This document shows positions 25,686 through 36,100 of a stretch of DNA of 64,000 bases, piece by piece. Origin of the DNA: Solibacillus merdavium (lineage in GTDB: Bacteria; Bacillota; Bacilli; Bacillales_A; Planococcaceae). Each line of letters opens with the position of its first letter. Position 1 is the stretch's first letter. Position numbers and translations under genes: made by a program. The notes beneath the pieces are model-generated. The model did no database searches. It was not told the DNA's origin and was given only the letters and a program-made list of their open reading frames with translations. Where the stretch lies: assembly GCF_014836935.1 (NCBI RefSeq), contig NZ_JACSPW010000001.1:62001-126000 (forward strand), in the 5' to 3' direction.

Positions 25686-25714
25686 TTGAAAAGAAAATGT
25701 AATAAATTTATAGA
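25686..25714 (+). promoter_or_regulatory. candidate sigma-A promoter of ftsEX
   Basis: TTGAAA (25686-25691), a 17-base spacer and TATAGA (25709-25714) lie about 65 bases before ftsE. A second pairing, TTGAAA 25715 with TATAAT 25740, has a 19-base spacer. Confidence 0.4.
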
Positions 25715-25778
25715 TTGAAAGTGCTATAATAGATTAGACTATAATTTAATTAAGACAAAGACTTAGGTGGTTTCGTTA

Positions 25779-26465
25779 ATGATTCAAATGAACAATGTAG
25801 TTAAAAAGTATCCTAATGGGGTCGTTGCGGCGAACGGGATTACAGTTCAAATAAAAAAAGGTGAGTTTGTTTATGTAGTAGGACCGAGTGGAGCAGGAAA
25901 ATCGACATTTATAAAGTTGATGTACCGCGAGGAAAAGCCAACTTCAGGTGATGTAGTAATTAACGGGATTAACTTAAGAACGTTAAAAAATAACCGTGTG
26001 CCACATTTGCGTCGTCAGCTCGGTGTAGTGTTTCAAGACTTTAAATTATTGCCGCGCTTAACGGTATACGAAAATGTAGCGTTTGCCATGGAAGTAATTG
26101 AAGAACAGCCCAAAGTGATTCGCAAGAGAGTAATGGAAGTGCTTGAACTAGTTGGTTTAAAGCATAAAGTACGTATGTTGCCAAATGAGCTTTCTGGTGG
26201 GGAGCAGCAACGTGTAGCAATTGCCCGTTCAATCGTAAACCGTCCGAAAGTGATGATTGCCGATGAGCCGACAGGGAATCTCGATCCAGAAACATCATGG
26301 GAGATAATGAATATTTTTGAGGAAATTAATCGCCAAGGTACGACGATTGTAATGGCAACACATAACCGAGAAATTGTTAATACAGTGCGTAGACGTGTTA
26401 TTGCAATAGAAGGCGGAATGATCGTCCGTGATGAGTACGGAGGTGATTACGGCTATGAAAACTAG
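25779..26465 (+). CDS. ftsE: cell division ATP-binding protein FtsE
   Basis: FtsE is the cytoplasmic ATPase of the FtsEX complex that transmits a signal across the membrane to a peptidoglycan hydrolase. The 228-residue protein has Walker A GPSGAGKST (about 35-43), Q-loop FQDFKLLPRLTVYENVAFAME region, signature LSGGEQQRVAIARS and Walker B VMIADEPTGNLD. ATG 25779 lies eight bases after AGGTGG; GTG 25767 would be within that site. The end overlaps ftsX by 11 bases. The cognate hydrolase activator is encoded right after ftsX. Confidence 0.97.
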   Translation: MIQMNNVVKKYPNGVVAANGITVQIKKGEFVYVVGPSGAGKSTFIKLMYREEKPTSGDVVINGINLRTLKNNRVPHLRRQLGVVFQDFKLLPRLTVYENVAFAMEVIEEQPKVIRKRVMEVLELVGLKHKVRMLPNELSGGEQQRVAIARSIVNRPKVMIADEPTGNLDPETSWEIMNIFEEINRQGTTIVMATHNREIVNTVRRRVIAIEGGMIVRDEYGGDYGYEN

Positions 26466-27351
26466 AACAATAGCTCGTCATTTTCGTGAGAGTTTAAAAT
26501 CATTGGGAAGAAATAGTTGGATGACAATCGCCTCTATCAGTGCTGTAACGGTAACTTTATTATTGGTAGGCGTATTTGCAACTATTATGATGAATTTAAA
26601 CAAAGTGGCCTCGGATTTAGAAAATGATGTTGAAATTCGTGTTTTGATTGAAATAATTCCTGATGAGGCAGAGGCTAAGCTAGCAGAAGATCAGTTAGTT
26701 GATGAGATTCATAATCTACCGGATGTTGAAGAAGTTACATATTCTTCGAAGGAAGAAGAGTTAAGTAAGTTAATTAAAGATTTTGGTGATGAATTAAGTT
26801 TATTTGAACAAAACAATCCATTATATAATGTGCTATACGTAAAAGCGGTGGATCCATTAAAAACTGCTGAAGTAGCAAAGAAGATTGAAAGCTTTGAAAG
26901 CACATATGAAGTAAAATATGGTGAAGGTAAAGTAGAAAAACTATTTAACTTCTTAGAAATTGCACGTAATGTAGGTCTTGTGTTAATCTTAGGTTTGCTG
27001 TTTACAGCGATGTTCCTAATTTCCAACACGATTCGCATTACGATTACTGCACGTAGAGATGAAATTGAAATTATGAAGCTAGTAGGGGCTACAAATTCTT
27101 TTGTCCGCATTCCATTTGTATTAGAGGGGATGTGGCTAGGAATAATTGGATCAATCATTCCGATAACAGCCGTTACGATTGCTTATTACAATATTTATGA
27201 ATTGCTTGCACCAAGATTAAAAGGCGAGCTATTCCAATTATTAGAGGTTGCACCACTTATGCTGCAGGTGAATGGACTAATTTTATTCATCGGCATGTTC
27301 ATCGGTATATGGGGCAGCTTTATGTCAGTGCGTAAGTTTTTAAAAGTGTAA
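26455..27351 (+). CDS. ftsX: cell division membrane protein FtsX
   Basis: FtsX is the membrane partner of FtsE. The 298-residue protein has four predicted membrane segments: one near 23-45, then an extracellular domain (about 46-165) that in other Firmicutes contacts PcsB or CwlO, and three segments near 175-197, 223-246 and 268-290. The cytoplasmic loop ITARRDEIEIMKLVGAT is the conserved FtsX/MacB coupling motif. Start ATG 26455 lies within the end of ftsE, preceded by GGAGGTGA, giving translational coupling. Confidence 0.96.
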   Translation: MKTRTIARHFRESLKSLGRNSWMTIASISAVTVTLLLVGVFATIMMNLNKVASDLENDVEIRVLIEIIPDEAEAKLAEDQLVDEIHNLPDVEEVTYSSKEEELSKLIKDFGDELSLFEQNNPLYNVLYVKAVDPLKTAEVAKKIESFESTYEVKYGEGKVEKLFNFLEIARNVGLVLILGLLFTAMFLISNTIRITITARRDEIEIMKLVGATNSFVRIPFVLEGMWLGIIGSIIPITAVTIAYYNIYELLAPRLKGELFQLLEVAPLMLQVNGLILFIGMFIGIWGSFMSVRKFLKV

Positions 27352-27442
27352 TAGAACATAAATTGCATCATGCTCTTTGAACATTCAATAAAAGAGAGAC
27401 GAACGAGCGACTACTATTCATGCATTTAGGGGGAAACAGGTT

Positions 27443-28726
27443 TTGAAGAAGCTAACAACGCGTTCATTTAAAATCATGGCTGTACTACTAGCGCTTATTT
27501 TATTTATTCAAATGCCGGCAGCTTATGCAGCATCATTAAGTGAACTAAAAAAAGAGCGCAGCCAACTTGAAGCTGAGAAAAAGATGCTCAACAAATCACT
27601 CGAACAAAAAACAAATGAAATCCAAACAAATCAAAATCGTCAGCAAAAAATTATTTCTCAATTAGAGCAAATTGGGGCAAAAATTAATGCAACGAATCAA
27701 GAAATAGAAGTTGTCGAATTGGATATTGAAATTGCGAATGAAGAAATTTCGATATTGGAAAACGACATTGAAGAATTGCAAACTAAAATTAAGAAACGTG
27801 ATGAGCTATTGCGTGAACGCGCTCGTGCTATTCAATCAAGCGGTACGGTTAGCTACCTGGATGTGCTTTTAGGTGCCAATAGTTTTGTTGATTTTATCGA
27901 CCGTTTCTCTGCAGTAAGCACGCTAATGGATGCTGACCGTCAAATTATGCGTGAGCAAAAGGAAGACCAGGAAAAGCTGGAAGTCCAAAAAGCAGAGCTA
28001 CTGAAGAAAAAAGAGAGTTTAGAAGCGAATAAAGCAAAACTGCAAAAATTGATGGCGTCATTAAAGCAACAAAAGAAAGAAAAGAATCAATTAGTGGACG
28101 AGCTTGAAAAAGAAGAAGCAAAATTACGTGCTCAAAAAACAAGCTTAAAAGAAGAGTACGATGATAAAGTAGAGTTAAGTAAAGAAGTAGAAGAGAAATT
28201 TCTTAAAGAACAGCGTCGATTAGCTGAAGTTGCACGTCAAAAAGCTTTGGAAGCTGCAAGAAATAAAAAGAAAAACAATGTTTCAAGCTCTGGAAATTTA
28301 CCGACAGTTGCGGCAGGTACTTGGACAAGACCAGCAGCGGGAAGATTTACTTCAGGGCACGGACCACGTAATATCGGTCCTATTGGAAGTAAATATCATT
28401 TGGGTATTGATATTGCAAACTCAATTGGGACTCCAGTTGTTTCAGCAGCAGATGGTGTGGTTTCCTATGCAGGAACTATGAATGGCTATGGCAATGTAGT
28501 GATGGTTACACACTCAATCGAGGGACAAATCTTTACGACGACATATGCCCATTTAAGTGGCTTTGATGCTAGCGTAGGGGATGCTGTTTCAAAAGGTCAG
28601 CAGATTGCTAGAATGGGGAATACAGGAAATTCAACAGGACCCCATCTGCATTTTGAAATTCATGTTGGCGAGTGGAATGGAAGTCGTTCTAATGCAGTAA
28701 ATCCATTACGATATATATCCTTATAA
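27443..28726 (+). CDS. murein hydrolase activator, PcsB/EnvC type (coiled coil plus M23)
   Basis: A secreted 427-residue protein: signal peptide (1-29, ending AYAA), a long coiled coil (about 30-275) and a C-terminal LytM/M23 domain (about 300-420). The metal ligands are intact (HLGID near 324-328 and HLHFE near 401-405), so it may itself be an endopeptidase, unlike degenerate EnvC. In Firmicutes such proteins are opened by FtsEX; it directly follows ftsEX here. TTG 27443 follows AGGGGGAA. A terminator follows. It is similar in role to B. subtilis CwlO or YvjA-region products but not the same architecture as CwlO (NlpC/P60). Confidence 0.9.
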   Translation: MKKLTTRSFKIMAVLLALILFIQMPAAYAASLSELKKERSQLEAEKKMLNKSLEQKTNEIQTNQNRQQKIISQLEQIGAKINATNQEIEVVELDIEIANEEISILENDIEELQTKIKKRDELLRERARAIQSSGTVSYLDVLLGANSFVDFIDRFSAVSTLMDADRQIMREQKEDQEKLEVQKAELLKKKESLEANKAKLQKLMASLKQQKKEKNQLVDELEKEEAKLRAQKTSLKEEYDDKVELSKEVEEKFLKEQRRLAEVARQKALEAARNKKKNNVSSSGNLPTVAAGTWTRPAAGRFTSGHGPRNIGPIGSKYHLGIDIANSIGTPVVSAADGVVSYAGTMNGYGNVVMVTHSIEGQIFTTTYAHLSGFDASVGDAVSKGQQIARMGNTGNSTGPHLHFEIHVGEWNGSRSNAVNPLRYISL

Positions 28727-28731
28727 TAATA

Positions 28732-28768
28732 AAAAGGCAAAACTTTATTTGTTAAAGTTTTGCCTTTT
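28732..28768. terminator. Rho-independent terminator
   Basis: AAAAGGCAAAACTTTA (28732-28747) pairs perfectly with TAAAGTTTTGCCTTTT (28753-28768). A- and T-runs on both sides make it potentially bidirectional, although the flanking genes are both on the plus strand. Confidence 0.85.
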
Positions 28769-28834
28769 AATTTTGAATAAATTCCATAAAGGTATGATAT
28801 TGTACTAATAGGAATAAATAGTGAGGTGAGGTTG

Positions 28835-29407
28835 ATGAAAAAGAATATAGGCATCGTTGTAATTTTAGTTCTCGTCGTTACGATGTTAAGTACATATATA
28901 AAAAAGGAACTCGATCAGAGTGTAGCAATCAGCAGTGATGAATTAGGAACTGAACTTGAATTAGGTGAGGAAATCGGACTTGAAAAAGGACAATTTGCAC
29001 CTGATTTTACTTTATATAATATACAGGGAGAACCAGTGACTCTTTCAGACTTACGTGGAAAACGGGTTGTATTGAATTTCTGGGCAACATGGTGTCCGCC
29101 CTGTGAGGCAGAAATGCCACATATGCAAAAGTACTATGAAAAATACCGTGAAACAGACAATGTTGAAATTATCGGAATCAATGTAACGTATCACAGGGAA
29201 AAAATTGAACGTGTTGAGCAGTTTTTGAAAAGCTATGATATAACCTTTCCAATTGTTTTGGAATTGGAGGAATCAGTCTCTCGCCAATATGAAATTATAA
29301 CACTTCCATCAACCTTTATGATTGACGTAGAGGGGAAAATTCAAAAGACAATTATAGGTCCGCTTGATTTAGATACATTACGAGAAAATGTGACACAATT
29401 AAATTAA
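28835..29407 (+). CDS. membrane-anchored thiol-disulfide oxidoreductase, ResA/TlpA-like
   Basis: A 190-residue protein with one N-terminal membrane anchor (4-22) and an extracytoplasmic thioredoxin-fold domain (about 52-188). The active site is WCPPC (Cys87, Cys90), as in TlpA/ResA reductases that deliver electrons for cytochrome c maturation or other exported proteins; cis-Pro lies in the LPSTF loop. ATG 28835 is preferred over GTG 28826, which lies inside the ribosome site. It is the resA-like member of a division and envelope cluster; the precise substrate cannot be inferred, since ccdA or resBC are not adjacent. Confidence 0.88.
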   Translation: MKKNIGIVVILVLVVTMLSTYIKKELDQSVAISSDELGTELELGEEIGLEKGQFAPDFTLYNIQGEPVTLSDLRGKRVVLNFWATWCPPCEAEMPHMQKYYEKYRETDNVEIIGINVTYHREKIERVEQFLKSYDITFPIVLELEESVSRQYEIITLPSTFMIDVEGKIQKTIIGPLDLDTLRENVTQLN

Positions 29408-29481
29408 TTCATGTTCTATCCGTCTTTATAAGTATGAATCTTTCTTTCACTTCATAAATTTTATGGAACGGAGGAGAATTT

Positions 29482-30915
29482 GTGCGGAAAAGTCGGATTT
29501 TTTTATTAATTATTTTATTGCTATGTATAGGAGCAGGTGTTTATTGGGCTATGACAATGCAGGCACAGCCAAAAGCTAAACAAGCTGATTTCGCTGTGGT
29601 GAATGAACTACATCAACTAATAACGAAAGAGTCAGTTTATGATGTTGATTCCGAAAAAATAGTAGAAGGCGCACTTCGAGGAATGGCTAATGCAATTAAT
29701 GACCCATATAGTACGTATTATTCGGAGCAAGAGGCGGCCTTACATAAACAGACGCTCGCTAGTGAACGGATTGGAATCGGTCTGGAACTATCTGAAGCGA
29801 ATGGTAAGTTTATCGTAGTGGCACCAATTAAATCATCACCGGCAGAAAAAGCAGGTATCAGGCCATTGGATGAGCTTGTACAAATCAATGAGGAACGGCT
29901 TGAAGGGAAAACGATGGGGGAAGTTCGTAAGCTCATGCATGGTAAGGAAGGGGAAAGTGTGGAGCTCGTATTGTTTCGACCGGAGCTCGAGCAACATGTA
30001 AAGCTAAGTATAAAAAGGGAACGCCTGAAAAATGATACTGTGCAGGGCGATGTAATTGAAGTAGAAGGAACGAAAATTGGATACATGACCATCTCAATGT
30101 TTGGCGAAAAAACTGCCGAGGAATGGCAAAAATCTCTTGATGCATTAATGGAGCAGGATGTAGAAGGATTAATCATTGACGTGCGTGACAATCCAGGTGG
30201 CTATTTACATAGTGTTGCACAGATGATGAGCATGTTTGAGCAAAAGGAAACTGTATTTGCTTATATGCAAAATCATGATGGTGTAACAGAGCCACTAAAA
30301 ACAAAAAAAATCGAACAATTTAAGCCATATGCAAAATGGCTGCGTGCAATACCCGTCACAGTTTTACAAAATGAAGGAAGTGCCTCGGCAAGTGAGGTGT
30401 TTGCAGGTGCGCTGCAAGATTGGAAACGCGCCGTCATTATTGGTGTCACTAGTTTTGGGAAAGGTACTGTTCAGCAAACATGGGATCTTCAAAATGGTGG
30501 AGAGTTGAAACTATCGACTAATAAATGGCTAACACCATCTAAACGTTGGGTACATGACGTAGGTATCAATCCTGATGTAGAAGTGACGCAACACCCGCTA
30601 TATCGTGTAGAAAGAAAAGTTTTAGAAGGTCGTTATGAAGTCGGCGAGTATAGTGAAGAAGTCGCCTATAGTCAGAGAATTTTAAGTGAATTAGGTTTTA
30701 CTATAAGTCGTACCGATGGATTTTACGATATGGATACAGCACAGGAAGTAGCAAGCTTTAGGCGGCAACAGGATTTACCTGAGGGACAGCATATGGATGA
30801 AATTTTCTTCGCGGAGCTAACGAAACAGCTTGAAACATTTAAACAATCAAAAGTAAATGATATGCAATTACAGATGGGAATTAGTTATTTAATGCATCAG
30901 TTGGGTGAAGGATAA
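29482..30915 (+). CDS. ctpB: carboxyl-terminal processing protease CtpB (S41)
   Basis: A 477-residue secreted serine protease: N-terminal membrane or signal segment (6-25), PDZ domain (about 93-180), S41 protease domain with the Ser in the GSASASE motif (299-305) and the Lys in FGKG (327), and a C-terminal peptidoglycan-binding domain (about 398-460). B. subtilis CtpB cleaves SpoIVFA to trigger sigma-K during sporulation, and sits beside minJ there as here. GTG 29482 follows GGAGGAG. A spore-forming lifestyle would fit but is not proven by this gene, because S41 proteases are widespread. Confidence 0.92.
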   Translation: MRKSRIFLLIILLLCIGAGVYWAMTMQAQPKAKQADFAVVNELHQLITKESVYDVDSEKIVEGALRGMANAINDPYSTYYSEQEAALHKQTLASERIGIGLELSEANGKFIVVAPIKSSPAEKAGIRPLDELVQINEERLEGKTMGEVRKLMHGKEGESVELVLFRPELEQHVKLSIKRERLKNDTVQGDVIEVEGTKIGYMTISMFGEKTAEEWQKSLDALMEQDVEGLIIDVRDNPGGYLHSVAQMMSMFEQKETVFAYMQNHDGVTEPLKTKKIEQFKPYAKWLRAIPVTVLQNEGSASASEVFAGALQDWKRAVIIGVTSFGKGTVQQTWDLQNGGELKLSTNKWLTPSKRWVHDVGINPDVEVTQHPLYRVERKVLEGRYEVGEYSEEVAYSQRILSELGFTISRTDGFYDMDTAQEVASFRRQQDLPEGQHMDEIFFAELTKQLETFKQSKVNDMQLQMGISYLMHQLGEG

Positions 30916-30945
30916 ACTATTAATTTCATCTTCCTAAGTAAAAGA

Positions 30946-30986
30946 AAAGGCGATCTCGAATTTTTTTCGAGGTCGCCTTTATTTTA
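30946..30986 (+). terminator. Rho-independent terminator of ctpB
   Basis: AAAGGCGATCTCGAA (30946-30960) pairs with TTCGAGGTCGCCTTT (30966-30980), one G-U, followed by a T-rich run. Confidence 0.85.
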
Positions 30987-31056
30987 TTATCGGTACAAAT
31001 GGGACTACGCATAATCAATAGGATTTGATACAATTAATCGTACGGTAGGTGAGAAA

Positions 31057-32226
31057 ATGGATGAAACAATTTTAATTGAAATTTTGAAAGGGATTGGCCG
31101 ATTTTTTTTAAATCCTTTGTTGTATGTCGCCATACTATCTGCAATTTATTTAGGTTATCGCAGGGTGAAGCGTGAACGGCGATTCTTCAATAGGCGTATA
31201 TTAGGTGGCTGGTCCGAGTTGAAAAATATGCTTGTAATGGGGTTTGTACTATCCGTCATTATTTCAGTTTTTAGTCTTGTCATTGGCTTAACGGTCTCAC
31301 TCGAGTTATTAACTGTTGTTTTTGTAGTAAGTCTCTTAGGACTAATCATTTATACTTATCATTTATTGTCACCCGCTATTGTTATGGCGATTGCTTTTTG
31401 TATGATCGTTATTATGCAATGGCAAAATTGGACATACTCTATCGGTCCGCTTGAACTGACAGGCACGAATGCGGTAAAAGAGCTTGCCATGACAGTACCG
31501 ATTTTGACAGGTCTTTTATTAATGGCGGAAGGAATTTTGATTCGCCGTTATGGAGGGCGTTTTGCCTCGCCAATTATGGAGACGACTAAGCGTGGATTAA
31601 ATGGAATCGGTTATTATAGTAAACAGCTTTGGGTATTGCCTGTATTTACAATAATACCAGGCGATGGGATTCAAAATATTGCTCCTTTTTGGCCGCAATT
31701 TACAGTCGGTGCAGAGCAATTTTCACTCATTGTCTTCCCGTTTATTATTGGTTTCCAGCAAATGGTTCGCCAAAAGCTGCCGATGAATGTTTACCCTCAA
31801 ATGGGCCGTACGATTGTCATGATTGGACAGTTCGTACTGATTGTCGGTTTAGCTGCCTATTTTTCACCAGTATTGGGTGCAGCAGCTTTGGCATTAGGGG
31901 CAATTTCCCGTACGATTATAGGCATTTATTATAGCCGCTCAGAAGATCGCAACAGCTATGCGGTAATGCGCAGTGATAGAGGTGTTATGATTGCAGGGAT
32001 TTTACCGAATTCTCCGGCGGAAAAAATGGGCTTATTGGCAGGAGAAGTAATAAAACGTGTGAATGGACAAGATGTTTATACGGAAGAAGATTTATATAAA
32101 GCACTGCAAATTAATGCAGCCCATTGTCGTCTGGAAGTGCTGGATCATGCCGGTGAGCTGCGTTTAACCCAACATGTTGTACATCGGGATGATAATTATA
32201 AAATTGGGCTTTTAGTAGTGAACTAG
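31057..32226 (+). CDS. minJ: division topological determinant MinJ
   Basis: MinJ bridges DivIVA and MinD to place the division inhibitor at the poles and at closing septa. The 389-residue protein has about seven hydrophobic membrane segments in the first 300 residues and a C-terminal PDZ domain (about 312-380; ILPNSPAEKMGLLAGEVI is the ligand-groove and helix region). Size and architecture fit B. subtilis MinJ (YvjD), which also follows ctpB. ATG 31057 follows AGGTGAG. Other membrane PDZ proteins cannot be excluded by sequence alone, but synteny supports the call. Confidence 0.85.
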   Translation: MDETILIEILKGIGRFFLNPLLYVAILSAIYLGYRRVKRERRFFNRRILGGWSELKNMLVMGFVLSVIISVFSLVIGLTVSLELLTVVFVVSLLGLIIYTYHLLSPAIVMAIAFCMIVIMQWQNWTYSIGPLELTGTNAVKELAMTVPILTGLLLMAEGILIRRYGGRFASPIMETTKRGLNGIGYYSKQLWVLPVFTIIPGDGIQNIAPFWPQFTVGAEQFSLIVFPFIIGFQQMVRQKLPMNVYPQMGRTIVMIGQFVLIVGLAAYFSPVLGAAALALGAISRTIIGIYYSRSEDRNSYAVMRSDRGVMIAGILPNSPAEKMGLLAGEVIKRVNGQDVYTEEDLYKALQINAAHCRLEVLDHAGELRLTQHVVHRDDNYKIGLLVVN

Positions 32227-32240
32227 ATTATAGAACGTAA

Positions 32241-32272
32241 AAGAATCCTGTGAAAAACAGGGTTCTTTTTTT
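32241..32272 (+). terminator. Rho-independent terminator of minJ
   Basis: AAGAATCCTGT (32241-32251) pairs with ACAGGGTTCTT (32257-32267), one G-U, followed by T to 32272. Confidence 0.85.
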
Positions 32273-32374
32273 AAGGTTACATAGAATAATTTATGTTACT
32301 ATAAAAGTGAAAAAGATCAAAATTAAAATTTTGAATGCTTCCAGGATTTCATGTTTGTGGCAGGAGTGAAGGTT

Positions 32375-32998
32375 ATGTTGGATTGGATGACTATCGACAA
32401 TGTGGAAATTGTTGTAGAAAAATATAAATTATTAGGTCCTTTTTTCAGTGTATTTTTAACTTTTTTGGAATCATTTATACCGGTATTGCCGTTATTTATC
32501 ATTGTAATTGCCAATGCTGCTGCCTACGGACTGTTTTGGGGTTTCTTACTGTCATGGCTAGGAACGGTTGCAGGTTCTTATCTGTTTTTCCTGATGATTC
32601 GAAAGTTTGGAGAGTATCGTATCTTCCGTCGCATAAAGGAACAAACCCAAGTGAAAAAACTGATACATTGGGTAGATATAAGAGGCTTTACGCCATTATT
32701 TGTATTACTATGCCTGCCGTTTACACCAGTTGTTGTTGTGAACAGCGTGGCTGGTCTCTCAAATATTAAGAAAAAGTATTATTTTTTAACACTGTTTATT
32801 TCAAAGCCGATCATGATTTTTTTGATTAGTTATTTAGGTAGCGATTTAAGACAAGTTTTAACATCACCGTTGAAAATTATTGTATCGATTGTGGTTGTAT
32901 TGGTCATCTGGGGTATCGGTAAATTTATCGAACGGATTTTAAACAAGCGGGTAGAGCGCGACTTGCGCGAAATTGAAAAGCTCAGAAGAAATAAATAA
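32375..32998 (+). CDS. VTT-domain (TVP38/TMEM64 family) membrane protein
   Basis: A 207-residue integral membrane protein of the DedA/VTT superfamily. Hydrophobic segments lie near 22-45, 49-73, 115-150 and 168-195. The conserved ESFIPVLPLFIIVIANAAAYG stretch and the FVLLCLPFTPVVVVNSVAGLS re-entrant-loop motif are typical. Related proteins move phospholipids or undecaprenyl phosphate, though this member is unassigned. ATG 32375 follows GGAGTGAAGG; ATG 32351 would add eight residues with a weaker ribosome site. It stands between the division block and addBA. Confidence 0.8.
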   Translation: MLDWMTIDNVEIVVEKYKLLGPFFSVFLTFLESFIPVLPLFIIVIANAAAYGLFWGFLLSWLGTVAGSYLFFLMIRKFGEYRIFRRIKEQTQVKKLIHWVDIRGFTPLFVLLCLPFTPVVVVNSVAGLSNIKKKYYFLTLFISKPIMIFLISYLGSDLRQVLTSPLKIIVSIVVVLVIWGIGKFIERILNKRVERDLREIEKLRRNK

Positions 32999-33010
32999 TA
33001 TGTAATGATG

Positions 33011-33055
33011 AAACCTTGTTTTTTACAGTTGCGTAAAAGGACAAGGTTTTGTTTT
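33011..33055 (+). terminator. Rho-independent terminator
   Basis: AAACCTTGT (33011-33019) pairs with ACAAGGTTT (33041-33049), extended by inner TTTTAC/GTAAAA pairing, with a T-rich tail. Confidence 0.75.
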
Positions 33056-33074
33056 ATGAACACCATTAATGTAC

Positions 33075-33086
33075 GAACATGTATTC
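33075..33086. promoter_or_regulatory. LexA-like box upstream of addBA
   Basis: GAACATGTATTC differs from GAAC-N4-GTTC at one position and has the C preceding it as in the extended consensus. It sits just upstream of TATAAT (33093-33098), in the presumed -35 to -10 spacer, 41 bases before addB. Confidence 0.45.
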
Positions 33087-33127
33087 TTATATTATAATAG
33101 ATTAATAAAGATAAATGAGGTGAAATT

Positions 33128-36100
33128 ATGACATTACGAGTCATTTCGGGTCGGGCAGGTACTGGGAAAACAGCTTTTATTCACCGTGAGATTGTGGAGG
33201 ATTTAAAAACAAATTTGTTTGCCAATCCAATTTTTATTTTAGTGCCTGACCAAATGTCATTTACAACTGAGTATGAACTGACGACGAATTATGACATAGA
33301 AGGCATGATGCGGGCGCAAGTTATGACATTTAAGCGGTTGGCATGGTTTGTACTGCAAAATGAAGGCGGTATTGCACGTGAGCGTATTGATGGCACAGGG
33401 TACCGCATGTTATTACGCCGTATTTTGGAAGAACACCAAGAAGAATTTTTATTATTTAAACGAGCGGCAGGTAAGCGTGGTTTTACGAAGGAAGTCGAAC
33501 AAATTCTAAAAGAATTTAGTCAGTACCATATTGATGTGGAGACAATTGAGCCACTAATTAATTCACTTAGGGAAAATGGAGCGAGCGAAGTACTACTCCA
33601 TAAAATGCATGATTTACACATTATATTAAAGCAGCTACATGAGCGCATTGGGACGGAATATATTGACGGAGACGGCTACTTTCCAATGTTAATTGAACGC
33701 ATTCCGAAGATGGAAAGCTTGCGGGATACCCATGTGTATTTAGATGGGTTCGTTTCATTCAATGGACAGGAAATGTCGATATTAAAAGAGCTTTTAATTT
33801 ATGCAAAGCGTGTCACAATTGTTCTGCCATTGGAGGACCCTCAGGCTGATATGCTCGAAGGATCCGTATTTTACAGGGCCGCCATGACATATGACAAAAT
33901 AAAGCATGAACTGCAAAAGCTGCGTTTTGAACGGGGAATCGACATTGAAGAGGAGCCAAGAGTTCATCTCGAAGTAAATTACCGTGCAAAAAATCAAGAC
34001 TTGCTGCAAATTGAACTAAGCTTTGACAAAGTTATAGACGCTCCGATTGAATCGACAGGACATGCGCAAATACTGGAAGGTGTAAATCCGCGAGCTGAAG
34101 TGCAAGGAATTGCCCAGGAAATAAAGCAACTCGTCTTAAAAAAAGGGTTGCGCTATAAAGATATCGGGATTATGTACCGCCAGGCAGATGTATATGACGC
34201 TATTATCGGTACGACATTTATGCAATACGAAATACCTTTTTTCTCAAATGAGAAGCGGGCTATGCTGTATCATCCGCTTATTGAATTTAGTCGATCTGTG
34301 TTGGAAATTATTACGACTAACTGGAAATACGAGCCGATATTCAGGAGTGTTAAAACGGATCTGTTCTTTCCGTATGGGGCCAACTTAATGGTAATGCGGG
34401 ACCGAGCTGATATTCTTGAAAATTTTGTCATTGCAAAAGGTATTGTCCATGATCGTTGGATGAACGAAGAGGTTTGGCATTACCGTCGTTTTAAATCTTT
34501 AGAAAAAGTAAATGCGATACAAACAGAAGATGAATTGGAGCATGAACAGCTCTTAAAATCAGTCCGGGATTTAATCCGCGAACCAGTCTTGGCATTGCAA
34601 AATCGTTTAAAAGGCAAAAGGACAGGCCGTGAAATTGTAGTGGCATTGTATGAGTTTATGGAGCAGCTGGATATCTACAAGAAGCTTGTAAAAATGCAGG
34701 AACAGGAAGAACTGAGTAATGCACTTCATCAATCACTGGAACATGAGCAGGCTTGGAATGGCTGGGTGCATATTTTAGAGCAATTCGATCTAATGTTCGG
34801 CGACAAAATCATGCCGTTAGAAGAAGTTGCACAAATTCTCGATGAAGGCTTTGAGACACTGCAATTTTCAAGTGTGCCCCCAACATTGGATGAGGTGACA
34901 GTTTCAACAGTTGAGTTTGCACGCTTTGATAATAAAAAGGCGATTTTTGTAATCGGGGTCAACGATGGCGTTTATCCGATGCGTATGGATGCAGGGGGGT
35001 TATTATCGGATGATGAGCGGGAAGCCTTTGAAAAAATAGATGTTGAATTGGCGCCAGGTATAAAAAGTAGGCTGCTTCAGGAGAGCTTTTTATTTTATCG
35101 TGCCATTTCCTCGTCGACACAATATTTATATATTACGTATGCAAATGCAGATGAGGAAAGTAAAGGCAAGCTTCCGTCGCTCTATGTTAATCGATTGCAT
35201 AAAATGTTCGAGATTGTGGAAAATCAGGGGATGGAACAGGATAAAACGATTCGTACATTGCCGCATCGACAAATAGCGATGGATCCATTGGATGAACAGC
35301 AAAAAGCTAATGTACTCCACTATATCCAGCACCCATCTCCATCGATTGGCTTTTTAATGACACAGCTGAAACAGGCGCAAATTGAGCGACGTCCGCTCAC
35401 AGAGGAATGGGCTGCCTTGAAAGCATTTTATGAACGGGATTCCCAATGGAAGAATGTGCTGAATATCGTAGGAAAACCATTGTATTCAACAAATGAAGCG
35501 GAACCTTTGACAGAAGAGGTCGCTACAGCATTATATGGAGAAAACTTCCTGGCAAGCGTATCGCGTATTGAACGTTTTTACAGCTGTCCTTATTCGCATT
35601 TTGCTTCATACGGCCTAAAATTGCAGGAACGTACAGAATTTAAGTTAGAGACATTTGCGATGGGTGATCTGTTCCATGAGGCAATACGGACAATATTATC
35701 GGAAAAAGAGCCGACAATTGCATTGAATACGTATGTAAATTGCTATAAAAAGGCGAATGATACCATAACGAAGCTCGTCGATTATTTCTCATATAGCATT
35801 TTAAAAAGTAGCCATCGCTTTGAATATATTAAAACAAAGCTTGTGAAAATAGTAGCCCGTACCGTTTATGCCCTTATGAACCAAAGCGAGCTATCCAAGT
35901 TTAAAGCAATTGCCCATGAAAAGCCTTTCGGAAAGCGCGATGACAAAAATACTGAACAAGATGACCGCAATCCATTGGAAGCACTTGAAATTGAATTGGA
36001 TCATAACCGTAAAATGTATGTACGTGGTCAAATTGACCGTATTGATGCATACAAGGACGCGGAAAACTTATATTTGCGTGTCATTGATTACAAATCAAGT

